This document shows, piece after piece, positions 8,023 through 16,175 of a stretch of DNA of 64,000 nucleotides. Within the stretch, counting starts at the first letter, position 1; each line of letters opens with the position of its first letter. The notes under the pieces are model-generated. The model was not told the origin of the DNA. It was given only the letters and a program-made list of their open reading frames with translations, and did not search any database. The stretch comes from Bacillus sp. 491mf (lineage in GTDB: Bacteria; Bacillota; Bacilli; Bacillales; Bacillaceae_G). The position numbers were made by a program, and so were the translations under genes. The DNA lies in the NCBI RefSeq assembly GCF_900112415.1, contig NZ_FOLV01000005.1:1-64000 (forward strand). Reading direction: 5' to 3'.

Positions 8023-8050
8023 GGCTGAAAATCATTTACGTAAAGCAATA

Positions 8051-8082
8051 AAAAACGCATGGGTTATTTCACCCATGCGTTT
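8051..8082 (-). terminator. Terminator of the M20 peptidase gene
   Basis: AAACGCATGGGT (8053-8064) pairs with ACCCATGCGTTT (8071-8082). On the minus strand the stem is followed by TTTTTATT. Confidence 0.85.
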
Positions 8083-8102
8083 CAACTTGGTCGATTCTTT
8101 GA

Positions 8103-9221
8103 TTACTTCGCTACTTCCTCAATAATCGCAACAACCAATTCTGCTGTTTTCACTAGTTCTTCAACAGGAATTTTTTCGTTTGTTGTATGAATTTCTTCGT
8201 AACCAATTGCTAAGTTTACTGTTGGAATACCGTGACCTGCAATTACGTTTGCATCGCTACCGCCACCGCTTTGGTGAAGTGATGGTGTACGACCGATTTT
8301 TTCAGCAGCACGTTTCGCAACCTCTACAACGTGGTCGCCATCAGCAAATTTAAATCCTGGGTACATTACTTTTACTTCTACTTCTGCTTCTCCGCCCATT
8401 TCTTTCGCTGTAGATTCAAATGCTTCTTTCATTTTGCGAACTTGCTCTTGCATTTTTTCGTCTACTAAAGAACGTGCTTCAGCAAAGATTTCTACATAGT
8501 CACAAACGATATTTGTTTGTGTACCACCTTCAAAACGACCGATATTCGCAGTAGTTTCAGAATCAATACGGCCAAGTGGCATTTTCGCGATGGATTTTGC
8601 TGCAATTGTAATTGCAGATACACCTTTTTCTGGTGCTACACCAGCGTGAGCTGTTTTCCCGCGAATGATTGCATTTACTTTCGCTTGCGTTGGTGCTGCA
8701 ACAACGATTTCTCCAACTTTTCCATCGCTATCTAATGCATAACCATATTTCGCTGTAATGCGTTCACGATCTAATGCTTTTGCACCAACAAGACCTGATT
8801 CTTCACCAACTGTAATGATGAATTCTATTTTTCCGTGCGCAATGTTTTTCTCTTTTAACACGCGAATTGCTTCAAACATAGATGCAAGTCCAGCTTTATC
8901 ATCAGCACCTAAAATTGTTGTACCGTCAGATACGATATAACCATCTTGAATAGAAGGCTTAATTCCTTTACCAGGAACAACTGTATCCATATGAGAAGTA
9001 AAGTAGATTGTATCTACGCCTTCTTTTGTTGCTGGTAATGTACAAACTAAGTTTCCAGCACCGTGACCAGTCTCACCCATTGTATCATCTTCAAATACTT
9101 CAACGCCTAAAGAAGAGAATTTTTCTTTTAACACTTTGCAAATCTCAGCTTCGTATTTTGTTTCAGAGTCTACTTGCACAAGTTCCATAAATTCATTCAC
9201 TAAACGTTCTTGATTAATCAT
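8103..9221 (-). CDS. yqjE: M20 family metallopeptidase, peptidase T-like (YqjE)
   Basis: A 372-residue zinc aminopeptidase of the M20 family. Visible motifs are SHMDTV (first metal histidine and aspartate), GADDKAG (bridging aspartate), GEESG (catalytic and metal glutamates), HAG in the lid domain and the final EEIHTTNE histidine. It likely cleaves short peptides in the cytoplasm; the exact substrate is not visible. Start supported by AGGAGGCG. Single gene with its own terminator at 8051. The position near yqjB/yqjA fits the B. subtilis yqj region. Confidence 0.88.
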   Translation of the reverse strand: MINQERLVNEFMELVQVDSETKYEAEICKVLKEKFSSLGVEVFEDDTMGETGHGAGNLVCTLPATKEGVDTIYFTSHMDTVVPGKGIKPSIQDGYIVSDGTTILGADDKAGLASMFEAIRVLKEKNIAHGKIEFIITVGEESGLVGAKALDRERITAKYGYALDSDGKVGEIVVAAPTQAKVNAIIRGKTAHAGVAPEKGVSAITIAAKSIAKMPLGRIDSETTANIGRFEGGTQTNIVCDYVEIFAEARSLVDEKMQEQVRKMKEAFESTAKEMGGEAEVEVKVMYPGFKFADGDHVVEVAKRAAEKIGRTPSLHQSGGGSDANVIAGHGIPTVNLAIGYEEIHTTNEKIPVEELVKTAELVVAIIEEVAK

Positions 9222-9342
9222 GAGAATGCGCCTCCTGTTATGTATGTAACAATGACTATTATAACAGAATTCTGGAAAAGTTTCGAAGGAGAAGATATAT
9301 AAAGTGAAATTTTGATCAATTGAAGCTTTCTTTATCTCTGCT

Positions 9343-9540
9343 AGTTACAATTCAAATTTTACAGATAAAAAAGCGCTTTTTTAGGAGGGCGAGAGCATCT
9401 GGCCATGCATAGAAACGATCAGGACCTATTTCTGCCACGGGCAAGGATGAAAACCAAAGACGAAAGCAAGTACAGCTTATGTTTTATTACAACATAGCAA
9501 AGACTTATATGTTGAAAGGTTAAAATGCATTTATGTGGAA
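9343..9540 (-). repeat. Dispersed repeat family 1, copy 3
   Basis: Inverted orientation. Core GGGCGAGAGCATCTGGCCATGCATAGAAACGATCAGGACC...TGCCACGGGC at about 9387-9441. The right end reads ...GTTGAAAGGTTAAAATGCATTTATGTGG. It sits in the divergent gap between yqjE and prli42. A degenerate TAAAGTGAAA (9299-9309) just to its left resembles the start of repeat family 2. Confidence 0.7.
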
Positions 9541-9619
9541 AATGTCTCATAATAGACCCTTGTACCAAATTTCGTTTGTATATACAATAGGATTAAGGAG
9601 ATTCGCAAGGAGGATCATG

Positions 9620-9712
9620 ATGAGTAAAAAAATGCAAAAAATTATGGTTTATGTCATGTTAATTTCAATGCTTGTTACAACACTGCTTACTGGCATAAGC
9701 ATGTTTTGGTAA
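9620..9712 (+). CDS. prli42: Prli42, stressosome-associated membrane miniprotein
   Basis: A 30-residue protein (MSKKMQKIMVYVMLISM then LVTTLLTGISMFW): a basic N-terminus with lysines, then one transmembrane helix. This is the pattern of Prli42, which in Listeria anchors the stressosome at the membrane through its charged N-terminus. AAGGAGG at 9607-9613 lies six bases before this ATG; an ATG three bases earlier is too close. A terminator overlaps the stop codon. Too short for usual gene finders. Assignment is from pattern recognition. Confidence 0.8.
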   Translation: MSKKMQKIMVYVMLISMLVTTLLTGISMFW

Positions 9713-9740
9713 AAAAAGGGGGAGATATTTTCTCCCTTTT
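9710..9740. terminator. Bidirectional terminator between prli42 and the gene at 9739
   Basis: AAAAGGGGGAGA pairs with TTCTCCCTTTT around TATT. A and T runs flank it on both sides, and it overlaps the stop codons of both convergent genes. Confidence 0.8.
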
Positions 9741-9978
9741 ATGTTGTCATAATAATAACTCCTGCAATACTAAAGGCAATTCCCATTCCGAGCGAAAGAA
9801 CAAAGTTTGGATATTGCTGCTCATAAAAAGCGCTTAGTGCAAAAGTAAAGTTAAGCAGAGCAATAGAAAAGACAGATAACGAAAATGGACATATATTAAA
9901 AGTTGCCAATATGAAAGTAATAATTGCAAGAGCACCAATTAAGAACTGAATGTATGGCAGTCTATGATTCGTATGCAT
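9739..9978 (-). CDS. Small membrane protein, 79 aa, possibly YczI/DUF3953-like
   Basis: The ATG at 9978 has AAAGGAG about seven bases upstream. The product has two or three hydrophobic helices (about 8-27, 32-50 and 57-77) with a short EQQYPN loop. Size and layout recall small Bacillus YczI-type proteins, but the similarity is weak. Function unknown. It ends in the terminator shared with prli42. Confidence 0.6.
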   Translation of the reverse strand: MHTNHRLPYIQFLIGALAIITFILATFNICPFSLSVFSIALLNFTFALSAFYEQQYPNFVLSLGMGIAFSIAGVIIMTT

Positions 9979-10068
9979 CGTTGCAACTCCTTTTCATATA
10001 ATCTTTTCTTATATTGTATTCACGAGAAGTACTAGTTCTCCTGATAGAAATTTTACTTTTTACTATCA

Positions 10069-10656
10069 TTAACGCATGTTATATGTACACATGTCAAGAC
10101 AAGATATAATATAGCAAAAAGCCAACATATACTGTTGGCTTTCTTCGTAAGCAATTGCACCCTTTTCTTTCGCAAGCTGCTCAAATGATTTTTTTGATTT
10201 TACAACCCATACTTTTGTTCCAATGGGGATAAGATCGTACAACTTCTCTACATCTTTGTTATGCATTCGAATACACCCCTGCGAAACATACTTGCCAATG
10301 GAGCTTGGCTGATTCGTTCCGTGTATCCCATATTTACTACCATCTGTACCCCTAGCATTAAAACCTATCCACCTTGAACCGAGCGGATTTGCCGGTGAAC
10401 CACCTGGAATATTCTTCGCAATATAATACGGATTTTTCGCCTTCATCACAACATCAAATGTACCTTCCGGTGTTAAATCATTCGTTTTACCCGTCCCGAC
10501 TGGAAATGTTTTTTGTACTTTTCCATCATAAATATATGCAAGTCGGTTCGTTTGTTTATTGACGATTATAAGTGGATCGCCAACACGCGGATTATCCCCG
10601 AGCGGCCAAAGAGGCGATAGGGAAATAAATAATAGAAATGAAAGAAGATATGGCAT
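10069..10656 (-). CDS. yqjB: L,D-transpeptidase YkuD-domain protein YqjB, 3' end extended
   Basis: A 195-residue protein with an N-terminal hydrophobic signal (PYLLSFLLFISLSPLWPL) and a YkuD domain ending in the catalytic signature GIHGTNQPS...SQGCIRMHNKDVEKL, whose cysteine forms the acyl-enzyme. The family cross-links or edits peptidoglycan outside the membrane. After about residue 172 the frame runs through an intrinsic terminator hairpin (10114-10143) and adds about 20 residues (QQYMLAFCYIISCLDMCTYN), which looks like a lost stop codon. It follows yqjA by 17 bp, matching B. subtilis order yqjA-yqjB. Confidence 0.85.
   Translation of the reverse strand: MPYLLSFLLFISLSPLWPLGDNPRVGDPLIIVNKQTNRLAYIYDGKVQKTFPVGTGKTNDLTPEGTFDVVMKAKNPYYIAKNIPGGSPANPLGSRWIGFNARGTDGSKYGIHGTNQPSSIGKYVSQGCIRMHNKDVEKLYDLIPIGTKVWVVKSKKSFEQLAKEKGAIAYEESQQYMLAFCYIISCLDMCTYNMR
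10114..10143 (-). terminator. Intrinsic terminator inside the yqjB 3' end
   Basis: AAAGCCAACA and TGTTGGCTTT form the stem around TATAC. On the minus strand TTTTT follows. It lies about 45 bp before the stop codon of the open frame, so transcripts ending here would lack the stop. Confidence 0.75.
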
Positions 10657-10673
10657 AGCTCATTCCGTCCTTC

Positions 10674-11642
10674 TTATATTAATTCTTTGATGTTATATTT
10701 CCCTATAAATTGACTTTTAATGAGTATAAATTGTTCTATTTCATAGACGAGCTGAACGAGCTTAGCACGCGTTTCAAATTCTTCTCGTGTTTCTGGGAGC
10801 GGCATTTCTCGAAAAATTTCTCGCATCTCTTGAAGCTGTCTTAATGATATAACCCCTGTACTTTCTGGGCGGATTGCATTCCCGACATTTTCAATTACAT
10901 CCGCCACCATACCCGCTTGTTCATATGACCAAGATAACGAAGCAACTAGCGGCATAACTCTTTCTAAAATTTCAAACTGTTGCTGACGCATTTGAAAATA
11001 ACGATAGTAATAATCATCTTCACGCATAAACTGATTTTCCAGCTTTATAAAAGATACTTCTTTTGCTCTCTCAAGTAATGTTACCGTTTCAATTAACTCT
11101 TTTCCATTCCACACACTTTCACGATTCCTTAAATATGCGGCCATTTCCAAAAGGATCGTTTTAAAATTCGCTTCTACTTTTTGTTGATACGCTTCCAACT
11201 CATTTTCAACGCTTGGCATGTACAAATTAATTAATAAAGCAACACTAATTCCAACCGTTAAAATGGCAATCTCATTTCCAACAATGGACCACGTAATTTT
11301 TTGCAATGAATATAAATGCATAACAATAACAGCGCTTGTAACAATCCCCTCTTGAATCTTAAGCATAACTGCACTTGGAATAAACAGAAGTAATAAAACT
11401 CCAAGTGCCAACGGTGTATATCCTATCGATTCAAAAATAAAAAATGCAAACACCAGAGAAAGTAAGCAAGCTACAAAGCGATGAATAGATACTTCTAATG
11501 ATTTTCTTTTTGTATTTTGTACACATAAAATGACAAGAATGCCAGCCGTGCTACTAAACTCCAAATGAAGTAATTGAGCAATCCACACAGCCAAGGCAGT
11601 TCCAGCTGCTGTTTTCACTGTTCGATATCCAATTTTAAACAT
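10674..11642 (-). CDS. yqjA: Aromatic acid exporter-family membrane protein YqjA
   Basis: A 322-residue protein of the ArAE_1/DUF939 family. The N-terminal half (about 5-150) holds several hydrophobic helices; the cytoplasmic C-terminal half is helical and charged (ETVTLLERAKEVSFIKLENQFM). Transported substrate unknown. I choose the ATG at 11642, which has AGGAG seven bases before it, over an earlier in-frame ATG at 11672 that would lie in a repeat end. It lies downstream of artPQM on the same strand, but a terminator and a repeat separate it from artM. Confidence 0.85.
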   Translation of the reverse strand: MFKIGYRTVKTAAGTALAVWIAQLLHLEFSSTAGILVILCVQNTKRKSLEVSIHRFVACLLSLVFAFFIFESIGYTPLALGVLLLLFIPSAVMLKIQEGIVTSAVIVMHLYSLQKITWSIVGNEIAILTVGISVALLINLYMPSVENELEAYQQKVEANFKTILLEMAAYLRNRESVWNGKELIETVTLLERAKEVSFIKLENQFMREDDYYYRYFQMRQQQFEILERVMPLVASLSWSYEQAGMVADVIENVGNAIRPESTGVISLRQLQEMREIFREMPLPETREEFETRAKLVQLVYEIEQFILIKSQFIGKYNIKELI

Positions 11643-11671
11643 GTTAACGCTCCTATTATGTACTTTCAACA

Positions 11672-11885
11672 TAACTACTCAGTCACTCTATGAAAAAACG
11701 ATAGAAAAGCATCTTTTTAAATGGCCTGGGAGGGACTGGCTATGTATAGTAGCGGTCAGTGCCTTTTCCTGCCACTCGCAAAGTTTTAAAACAAAGACAG
11801 GCAGCGAGATGCATTGCCATTTTTATCTTCATGGTAGCAATTTATATGCCGGAAAATGAAAAATGAAATGTATGGCTGAGTAGTT
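11672..11885 (-). repeat. Dispersed repeat family 1, copy 4, with perfect 11-bp inverted ends
   Basis: The core GGACTGGCTATGTATAGTAGCGGTCAGTGCCTTTTCCTGCCACTCGC (about 11733-11779) matches the family in inverted orientation. TAACTACTCAG (11672-11682) and CTGAGTAGTTA (11875-11885) are exact inverted repeats that bound the copy. It separates yqjA from artM. Confidence 0.75.
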
Positions 11886-11911
11886 ACCTTTCAACATAAA
11901 GTAAGTATAAA

Positions 11912-11941
11912 GAAAAGGATGACATAATGTCATCCTTTTTC
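11912..11941 (-). terminator. Terminator of the artPQM operon
   Basis: AAAAGGATGACA pairs with TGTCATCCTTTT around TAA, with T-rich flanks, 28 bp past the artM stop. Confidence 0.85.
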
Positions 11942-11968
11942 CCTTATTATTCACGTAACGTTTACATG

Positions 11969-12691
11969 TTACAACATTTTTTGCAAAAATTCTTGGGCAC
12001 GTTTGCTTTCCGGTGCTGTAAAAAATTGCTCCGGCTTCGCATCTTCTACAAGTTTTCCACCATCTAAAAAGAGCACACGGTCTGCTACTTCTTTTGCAAA
12101 TCCCATTTCATGCGTAACGATTGCCATCGTCATTCCTGTCGTTGCAAGAGATTTCATAACTTCTAATACTTCTTTCACCATTTCCGGATCTAGTGCTGAA
12201 GTCGGTTCATCAAATAGCATAACGTCAGGTTCCATTGCCAATGCTCTTGCAATTGCAACACGCTGTTTCTGTCCACCAGAAAGACGATTCGGATAGGCAT
12301 CCTTTTTCTCAAGTAATCCCACTTTTTCTAATAATTCTTCTGCTTTTTTTACTACCTCTTCCTTTACGGTACCTTTTACAGTAAGAGGAGCATACGTTAT
12401 ATTTTCTAGCACTGTCATATGAGGAAATAAGTGAAAATGCTGAAACACCATTCCAACATGCTGACGAACTTCCATAATATTTGTATTCGGATTCGTTACA
12501 TCCTGATCACCAATCAAAATTTGTCCACTAGATGGTACTTCTAATACATTCATGCAACGTAAAAACGTTGATTTCCCTGATCCAGATGGTCCAATAATTG
12601 CAACCACTTCACCTTGTCCAATTGTTGTTGTAATCCCTTTTAATACTTCGTTATTTCCAAATGATTTGTGAAGGTCATTAATTTTAATCAC
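11969..12691 (-). CDS. artM: Polar amino acid ABC transporter ATPase (ArtM-like)
   Basis: A 240-residue ATPase with Walker [10 protein letters not shown] (about 33-41), the ABC signature LSGGQKQR, Walker B VMLFDEP and the switch histidine (IVTHEM). It drives uptake through ArtQ with the binding protein ArtP. Sequence and order match B. subtilis artPQM (yqiXYZ), an arginine or polar amino acid importer; specificity here is inferred. Its start overlaps the end of artQ by 8 bp, indicating coupled translation. Confidence 0.9.
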   Translation of the reverse strand: MIKINDLHKSFGNNEVLKGITTTIGQGEVVAIIGPSGSGKSTFLRCMNVLEVPSSGQILIGDQDVTNPNTNIMEVRQHVGMVFQHFHLFPHMTVLENITYAPLTVKGTVKEEVVKKAEELLEKVGLLEKKDAYPNRLSGGQKQRVAIARALAMEPDVMLFDEPTSALDPEMVKEVLEVMKSLATTGMTMAIVTHEMGFAKEVADRVLFLDGGKLVEDAKPEQFFTAPESKRAQEFLQKML

Positions 12692-13343
12692 TTTTCTTCA
12701 TTCTCCCTTCAACTGCTTTCCCAACGAATGTAAGAATAATAACAAGAATATAATAAATCATACCGACAAATAAAAGCGGCTCAAAATAAGACAATGTCTC
12801 ACCGCCAACAATATACGCACGGCGCATTAAATCTGTTGCACCGATTACAGTCACAACCGCAGACTCTTTTGTTAATGTAACAAATTCATTTACTAGTGCC
12901 GGTAAAATATTTTTTAATGCTTGCGGTAAAATAATATTTCGCATCATTTTACCATATGGAATACCAAGTGCCATTGCCGCTTCTGTTTGTCCTTTATCAA
13001 CCGCTTGAATTCCAGCACGAATCACTTCTGACATGTATGCGCCTGAATTTAAGCTAAATGCTAACACTGCTGCTAAAAACGCTGAAATATCATATCCTGT
13101 TATTTGCGGAAATCCGTAATAAATAATCATTAATTGTAGTACAAGCGGTGTACCACGAAAAAGAGATGTATAAAAATCAGCAATTATACTTAAAACTTTT
13201 ATTCTAGCAATTTTACAAAGCGCTAATAACGTACCTAGCGCAAAACCAAGCAAAGAAGCAACCACAACAATTTTTAATGTAACTTCTAACCCCTTCAATA
13301 TATATGGTATTGAAGGCGCTATTTGCGAAAAATCCAAGTTCAT
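12684..13343 (-). CDS. artQ: Polar amino acid ABC transporter permease (ArtQ-like)
   Basis: A 219-residue HisM-type permease with about five membrane helices and the EAA loop ([23 protein letters not shown], about 137-159) that docks on the ATPase. A GGAGAGGAC ribosome site precedes the ATG. It lies 36 bp after artP and overlaps artM. Confidence 0.9.
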   Translation of the reverse strand: MNLDFSQIAPSIPYILKGLEVTLKIVVVASLLGFALGTLLALCKIARIKVLSIIADFYTSLFRGTPLVLQLMIIYYGFPQITGYDISAFLAAVLAFSLNSGAYMSEVIRAGIQAVDKGQTEAAMALGIPYGKMMRNIILPQALKNILPALVNEFVTLTKESAVVTVIGATDLMRRAYIVGGETLSYFEPLLFVGMIYYILVIILTFVGKAVEGRMKKSD

Positions 13344-13379
13344 TTTCAGTCAGTCCTCTCCAGAAGAAGGAAAGGCGGC

Positions 13380-14159
13380 TTATTTATCGCCGCCAAACCA
13401 TTTCTTCACTAATTTATCCATTTCTCCATTTTCTTTCATTTTCTTAATTACTTTATTAAATTCTTCTGTCTTATCACTATTTTTCGGAAGCGCAATTGCT
13501 GAACCAGCTTCATCTGCAGCTTCTGGAATTTCCACACTCTTTAACGCTTTATTTTTTTCTAAATATCCTTTTGCTACTGTATCTTCTAAAATAATTGCAT
13601 CAAAACGTCCTGCTTGAATTTCTTGAATTAGTTCTGGTACACGATCACGTCCTTCAGATTGGAACGATACTTGTTTTTGTAAATCTTTCGCCTTTTCTTC
13701 TTGGATAGATCCTGTTTGTACTCCTACTTTTTTTCCTTGTAGATCTTGCAACGTTTTAATATTTGAACCTTCTTTAGAAATGATTACATTTTTAGCGACA
13801 AAATAAATTTCTGTAAAATCAGCATTTTTCTTACGCTCTGCTGTCGGTGTCATTCCCGCCATAACAAAGTCAACTTTCCCAGCCTCTAATGATGCTAACA
13901 GCCCACCAAAGTCCATATCTTTGACTTTCACTTTATAACCTAATTCTTTACTAATATAGTTCATAACATCGATATCAAAACCGATAATGTCTTCACTCTT
14001 TTTTGCATCCACGTATTCATACGGTTTGTAATCTGCAGACGTTCCCATAACTAACACTTTCTTTTTATTATCACTTCCTGCATTTCCATCCTTACTACAA
14101 GCAGTGAATATACTCATGATTAAAATAAGTGCAACTGAAATTGATAAAAACTTCTTCAT
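13380..14159 (-). CDS. artP: Polar amino acid-binding lipoprotein (ArtP-like)
   Basis: A 259-residue extracellular solute-binding protein. It has a signal peptide with lipobox FTAC (cysteine 21), then a family 3 binding fold with VMGTSADYKPYEYVD and GFDIDVMNYI near the N-terminus and LQGKKVGVQTGS in the second lobe. I choose the ATG at 14159, seven bases after GGAGGGA, because the upstream in-frame ATG would add residues before the signal peptide. First gene of artPQM. Confidence 0.9.
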   Translation of the reverse strand: MKKFLSISVALILIMSIFTACSKDGNAGSDNKKKVLVMGTSADYKPYEYVDAKKSEDIIGFDIDVMNYISKELGYKVKVKDMDFGGLLASLEAGKVDFVMAGMTPTAERKKNADFTEIYFVAKNVIISKEGSNIKTLQDLQGKKVGVQTGSIQEEKAKDLQKQVSFQSEGRDRVPELIQEIQAGRFDAIILEDTVAKGYLEKNKALKSVEIPEAADEAGSAIALPKNSDKTEEFNKVIKKMKENGEMDKLVKKWFGGDK

Positions 14160-14345
14160 TACTGTCCCTCCTAATTGATGCATATTTATTTATTTTATAG
14201 AATCTTTATTCGATGAATGTATTGTAGCAATAAATTTATTTTTATGCAATAAATAAAATAAAAATAAATTTATTTTTCTCTCCATAACGGAAATCAATCA
14301 TTATACACTGCATAATTATATGCATAATGAACTTATTTTATGCAT
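14160..14345 (-). promoter_or_regulatory. artP promoter region with repeated AT-rich boxes
   Basis: The gap holds two AAATAAATTTATTTTT tracts and a symmetric TGCATAATTATATGCA (14310-14325) followed by a further TGCATAA. These resemble ArgR boxes (CATGAATAAAAATNCA) loosely, and the operon may import arginine. The match is weak and I cannot place -10 and -35 elements with certainty. Confidence 0.35.
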
Positions 14346-14385
14346 AAAAAAGAGCCGCTAAGATTATATTCTTAACGGCTCCAAA
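14346..14385 (-). terminator. Terminator of brxB
   Basis: GAGCCGCTAAG (14352-14362) pairs with CTTAACGGCTC (14371-14381) with one wobble. TTTTTT follows on the minus strand. Confidence 0.85.
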
Positions 14386-14393
14386 AACGCATA

Positions 14394-14828
14394 TTACATT
14401 TCATCACAATGTTCTTCAAAATACGATTGTAATTTCGCAATAACTTGCATTGGCTCATGACCTTCAATTTCATGACGCTCAACCATCGTCATGATCTTTC
14501 CATCTTTCAATAGTGCAAACGATGGAGAAGATGGCGGATATCCTTCAAAATATTCACGGGCACGTGCTGTTGCCTCTTTATCTTGACCTGCAAACACAGT
14601 AACAAGATGATCTGGACGTTTATCATAATGAATAGAATGAGCTGCTGCTGGACGAGCAATTCCTCCTGCACAGCCGCATACAGAATTTATCATTACAAGT
14701 GTTGTACCTTTCTTTTGCAGTGCTTCCTCTACAGCTTCTAGCGTTGTTAATTCTGCATAACCAGCTGCCACGATTTCTTCACGCGCTTGACGAACAACGT
14801 CATTCATAAAAAAGTTGAAGTTAATCAA
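14394..14828 (-). CDS. brxB: Bacilliredoxin BrxB (YqiW)
   Basis: A 144-residue thioredoxin-fold protein of the BrxA/BrxB (DUF1094) family with the CGC active site in [10 protein letters not shown] (about 48-57). It removes bacillithiol from modified protein thiols. The TTG at 14828 stands six bases after GGAGGG and is the best start; an internal ATG at residue 8 lacks a ribosome site. The neighbourhood, between art and bkd genes, fits B. subtilis yqiW. Monocistronic with its own terminator. Confidence 0.9.
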   Translation of the reverse strand: MINFNFFMNDVVRQAREEIVAAGYAELTTLEAVEEALQKKGTTLVMINSVCGCAGGIARPAAAHSIHYDKRPDHLVTVFAGQDKEATARAREYFEGYPPSSPSFALLKDGKIMTMVERHEIEGHEPMQVIAKLQSYFEEHCDEM

Positions 14829-14915
14829 AGCTTTCCCTCCTCTTATATACCTATTTGTATATTACCAGTAATGATTTCGAAAACACAAGTAAACTTACTT
14901 GCTTTGCCATTAAGA

Positions 14916-14950
14916 AAAACGTCTTAGAGAAAGGACTCTAAGACGTTTTC
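14916..14950 (-). terminator. Terminator of yjdF
   Basis: AAAACGTCTTAGAG pairs perfectly with CTCTAAGACGTTTT around a six-base loop, 2 bp after the yjdF stop. The complementarity continues outward with CATTAAG/CTTAATG, reaching the stop codon itself. Confidence 0.85.
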
Positions 14951-14951
14951 C

Positions 14952-15359
14952 TTAATGACCACGATGCTTCTGTTTCGCTTTTTGCACTTTTAACGTACGC
15001 TTTTTTCGCTTTTCCATTTCTCGTATTTCTTTCAATTGCACTTGCTTTTCTTTCTTATGCACTTCATACGATAACTGAATCGCTTCTTGTGCTTTCGTAA
15101 ACTTTGAAGTTTTTAATTCCCTTGCTGCTTGCCGAATCATGCGCTTTACATTTTTCGGACGCTTTTGCTGTTTCATTTCTACTCCGCATTTCGCATAACG
15201 ATTAAAATACGGTAATAACGTATCATTTACAAACAAAAACACTTCTTCATCAGACGGTTCAGCACCAAAAATGTGCCGTACTGCATACAACTTCCCTTTT
15301 TCTTCTCGCTCAATCATTCCTACAAAATACTGACCGTCATGATATACTGTCAATTTCAC
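14952..15359 (-). CDS. yjdF: YjdF family (DUF2992) protein
   Basis: A 135-residue protein with an N-terminal beta-rich part (KLTVYHDGQYFVGMIE) and a lysine/arginine-rich helical C-terminal half (KRPKNVKRMIRQAAREL...KQKHRGH) that suits nucleic-acid binding. In other Firmicutes this gene follows the yjdF riboswitch for aza-aromatic compounds; here a family 2 repeat occupies the leader instead. I choose the GTG at 15359, preceded by AAGGAGGG, over the ATG at 15383. Molecular role not known. Confidence 0.82.
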   Translation of the reverse strand: MKLTVYHDGQYFVGMIEREEKGKLYAVRHIFGAEPSDEEVFLFVNDTLLPYFNRYAKCGVEMKQQKRPKNVKRMIRQAARELKTSKFTKAQEAIQLSYEVHKKEKQVQLKEIREMEKRKKRTLKVQKAKQKHRGH

Positions 15360-15425
15360 TGACAGTCCCTCCTTTACAAGCATATTCAGAAATGCTGGAC
15401 ATCCCGGAGGGGAAGGTTACTGACA

Positions 15426-15564
15426 TAAAGTGAAACTTTTAGCAGCACGATTTTTTGCTGCTAATTAGTTGAACCAATCGGGCTCTTACGGGCAGTTATC
15501 CCCTTCCCTCTTCGCTTTCTCTGAATCTTAAGGTAGGGGGCTACTGCCCGTTAGTAGCGGGATT
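15426..15564 (+). repeat. Dispersed repeat family 2, best-preserved copy
   Basis: Starts TAAAGTGAAAC, continues with a hairpin (AGCAGCACGATTTTTTGCTGCT), then TTAGTTGAACCAATCGGGCTC. It then forms a nine-pair stem between ACGGGCAGT (15488-15496) and ACTGCCCGT (15543-15551), closed inside by CCCC/GGGG, and ends TAGTAGCGGGATT. It lies in the yjdF leader between yjdF and the Nudix gene. Confidence 0.8.
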
Positions 15565-15636
15565 AAAAAAATTATGCGTCCGGACTACCAACCGGAACTG
15601 TGTTTTCGCATCTCTTTCACCATTATATTACAATTT

Positions 15637-16098
15637 TCACTTATTTTGCATCATTTCTACATATACTTCAATCATTCTTTTATGCGATCCTACAATATAC
15701 TCTGGCAATTCTGTAATCGGAAAAAACTTTACTTGTATCGCTTCCTCTTTGTTTACAGTAGGTTCTCCTTCATAATCATGCGTATAATATGCAGTCGTTA
15801 CTGCTTGAAACTCGTCACCGTTTTCTAGTTTCACAAAATGTTTTGCACCTGAGAACACATTAATAAGCTGCAAATTCTTCACATGAATGCCTGTCTCTTC
15901 ATACACTTCACGGTATGCAGTTTCTTCTGGTGACTCCCGCAGCTCCATTAATCCACCAGGAAGGCCCCATTTTCCATGCGGTTCTTGTCTTTGTTGTAAT
16001 AATACTTCCCCATCTTTATTCAATACAAGAACAACTGAACCGACTAAAATTAACGGGCGATGACCAACTACTTTCCGTAATTCCTCCACATATCCCAT
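15637..16098 (-). CDS. Nudix hydrolase
   Basis: A 153-residue protein with a complete Nudix box at about 48-70 (GLMELRESPEETAYREVYEE, then TGI). This motif binds magnesium and cleaves nucleoside diphosphate-linked substrates. The substrate cannot be read from sequence. A GAAAGG site precedes the ATG, weaker than its neighbours. It lies alone between DUF421 and yjdF genes on the same strand. Confidence 0.88.
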   Translation of the reverse strand: MGYVEELRKVVGHRPLILVGSVVLVLNKDGEVLLQQRQEPHGKWGLPGGLMELRESPEETAYREVYEETGIHVKNLQLINVFSGAKHFVKLENGDEFQAVTTAYYTHDYEGEPTVNKEEAIQVKFFPITELPEYIVGSHKRMIEVYVEMMQNK

Positions 16099-16175
16099 TT
16101 CAACAAACCTTTCTTTTTATTTCCTTGTCCACACCATTGTATCATATGTATAAAATGGAAAAATGATCATTTTTT

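Noticed and set aside
7922-8125. 67-codon frame through repeat copy 2
   Set aside because: It reads the repeat and then the terminator and 3' end of the opposite gene; related copies have stops in the same frame.
15574-15828. 84-codon plus frame
   Set aside because: Shadow of the Nudix gene with no start signals.
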